Shown one piece after another: positions 6,823 through 7,635 of a stretch of DNA of 7,635 nt (position 1 is the stretch's first letter; every line of letters starts with the position of its first letter). A program made the translations under genes and the position numbers. Origin of the DNA: Bacteroidota bacterium. GTDB taxonomy: Bacteria; Bacteroidota; Ignavibacteria; Ignavibacteriales; Melioribacteraceae. The notes beneath the pieces are model-generated. The model ran no database searches. It was given only the letters and a program-made list of their open reading frames with translations, and was not told the DNA's origin. Where the stretch lies: positions 1-7,635 of the forward strand of contig JAEXUB010000015.1 of the NCBI GenBank assembly GCA_023453125.1. Reading direction: 5' to 3'.

Positions 6823-7321
6823 CGAAAGAATATACGGCTACTTTATTTTTCCCGCGGCATTGGTCCTTGCCGCAGCCTCGGCAATTAATATAATAACCAT
6901 AAGTCTGTCCCTTCTCTTCGGAGCCGCGTTTATAATTTATTCAATACCTGCTTTCCTTTTTGCATTCGATTCGGGAGCCAGGGCTAAAATTATTTTCAAC
7001 ATAATTCTTTTCCTGACCGGCATCCTCTTTGTGACACTTAATTTTTTCGAAATTCTCTATCCTGTAAAAATAATTCTCCCGTCAATGCTCTTTCTGACCG
7101 GAGTTGTCTTTTTATTACTCCATTTTGAGAACAGATCTGTTATGCCCTTTTTTACGGCCGGAATTATTATGGCGGGACTCGGGATTCTTACGGCGCTTAC
7201 ATACAATAATTTATTCTTTGCCGGATTTATAAACAGGTATATATCCTTCCTGTTCGAATATAAATATGTGCTATTAATTCTTATAGGACTATTAATACTT
7301 GTCAACAGGAAAAGAAGATAA
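6812..7321 (+). CDS. Small multi-pass membrane protein, function unknown
   Basis: I do not recognise a named family with certainty. The 169-residue product is very hydrophobic, with five to six predicted membrane segments at about 8-24, 26-52, 59-79, 84-104, 110-130 and 150-165. There are few charged residues between them, and it ends in a basic tail (NRKRR). The last segment, 'YVLLILIGLLILVNRKRR', resembles the short hydrophobic units of LiaI/LiaF-like or DUF5668-type membrane proteins, which often accompany PspC genes; this is a hypothesis from resemblance only. The gene overlaps the PspC gene by 11 bp, has a proper AGGA ribosome site and shares its direction, so it is almost certainly co-expressed and may partner the PspC protein in the membrane. 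It lacks a cleavable signal peptide and visible catalytic motifs. It is very likely a real gene, because its hydrophobicity pattern is coherent from end to end. Confidence 0.82.
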   Translation: MKFNERIYGYFIFPAALVLAAASAINIITISLSLLFGAAFIIYSIPAFLFAFDSGARAKIIFNIILFLTGILFVTLNFFEILYPVKIILPSMLFLTGVVFLLLHFENRSVMPFFTAGIIMAGLGILTALTYNNLFFAGFINRYISFLFEYKYVLLILIGLLILVNRKRR

Positions 7322-7331
7322 CTATCTTCTT
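7312..7331. repeat. Inverted repeat spanning the abutting stop codons
   Basis: AAGAAGATA (7312-7320) and its exact reverse complement TATCTTCTT (7323-7331) flank only two bases. The plus-strand stop TAA (7319-7321) and the minus-strand stop TAG (7324-7322) both lie at the centre. Beyond an A/C mismatch, weaker pairing continues to 7308/7335. As RNA, the inner bases would open to a six-base loop with a seven-pair stem. No U-tract follows on either strand, so it is not a classical intrinsic terminator, although it sits where a bidirectional one would be expected. Confidence 0.6.
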
Positions 7332-7635
7332 CTTCCCTGAGTCTGTGCCCCCGCCGGAAGGCTGGTTGCATAAGTTAAACCGACAGGAAATGGGGAACCT
7401 CCCCTTGGTTCAAGAGTAATTTTAAATTGGGTAACCTGATCCCTTGTAACTGCAGGGAGTTTGGTAAGCTTTACATATCTGCTTGCCGGCTCAATAAAAA
7501 AACTTCCAATCATATAACTCTGCCCTTTAGTTTCCATCCAGAGCTGATAAATATTATCGGGGGAAGGAGTGGGGAGATTTGTCATCTGCAGAAGAGCTTC
7601 TTTTCCTTCAAGCGAAACATAGAGCCTGCCGTATA
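7322..7635 (-). CDS. RskA-type anti-sigma factor, C-terminal part (cut by window edge)
   Basis: The reading frame is open from the right edge to a TAG at 7322-7324, giving 103 visible residues. An ATG at 7585 is internal and not the start: in-frame sequence upstream (YGRLYVSLEGKEALLQ) continues the domain. The fragment matches the extracytoplasmic C-terminal domain of anti-sigma-K factor RskA. It shows the 'G.a.L.m.nLP.p....YQLW' strand (YQLW at visible residues 29-32), 'GQSYMIGSF' (37-45), and the characteristic TLEP-RGGSPFP (73-83), where the family has 'tlEp.GGSp.Pt'. Such proteins hold an ECF sigma factor at the membrane through an N-terminal domain that lies outside this window. An ECF sigma gene would be expected further right, but this cannot be seen. 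The protein ends GRRR, and its stop abuts the convergent membrane-protein gene with no spacer. The domain call is confident; the cognate sigma factor is unknown. Confidence 0.88.
   Translation of the reverse strand, partial: YGRLYVSLEGKEALLQMTNLPTPSPDNIYQLWMETKGQSYMIGSFFIEPASRYVKLTKLPAVTRDQVTQFKITLEPRGGSPFPVGLTYATSLPAGAQTQGRRR

Noticed and set aside
7322..7585. A complete 87-residue gene starting at the ATG at 7585.
   Set aside because: The frame stays open to the window edge, and the upstream residues are part of the RskA C-terminal domain, so the ATG is internal and the gene is truncated by the window.

Overview
The window looks like a chromosomal segment from a member of the Bacteroidota/Chlorobi group, most likely an Ignavibacteria-type organism. 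This rests on two proteins that end in type IX secretion (Por) sorting domains with the NYPNPF/NFPNPFN signature, on an AlaRS N-terminus of the 'GNWSFGDYYKKEAI' style, and on AT-rich intergenic DNA with TAnnTTTG-like promoter elements. The phylum call is inference from these signatures. No mobile element, CRISPR array, tRNA or rRNA was seen, and the region reads as ordinary chromosome.

Layout. At the left edge (1-332, minus) is the first part of alaS. A 159-bp divergent intergenic region (333-491) separates it from two tandem plus-strand genes for large exported proteins. These are a 964-residue subtilisin-family (S8) protease (492-3386) and, 18 bp later, a 690-residue protein (3405-5477) made of fourteen YCF48/BNR-like beta-propeller repeats. 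Both carry an N-terminal signal peptide and a closely similar C-terminal T9SS sorting domain, so both are predicted to cross the outer membrane and to be surface-attached or released.

A 74-bp gap leads to a second plus-strand cluster. It holds 5-formyltetrahydrofolate cyclo-ligase with a TTG start (5552-6148), a membrane protein with two PspC domains (6151-6822), and a small multi-spanning membrane protein of unknown function (6812-7321). The spacings of 2 bp and -11 bp indicate co-transcription and translational coupling.

The last gene, on the minus strand (7322 to the right edge), is the 3' part of an RskA-type anti-sigma factor. Its stop codon directly abuts the stop of the membrane protein, and the two ends together form an inverted repeat.

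Functional reading. The left half is a secreted protease and propeller pair using T9SS. The right half combines one folate-salvage enzyme with envelope-associated membrane proteins (PspC type) beside an anti-sigma factor, suggesting an envelope-stress neighbourhood. The most interesting points are the very regular 14-blade propeller (probably two seven-bladed rings), the uncharacterised ~290-residue module in the protease, the tandem PspC architecture, and the palindrome shared by the convergent gene ends. I saw no convincing wholly new system.
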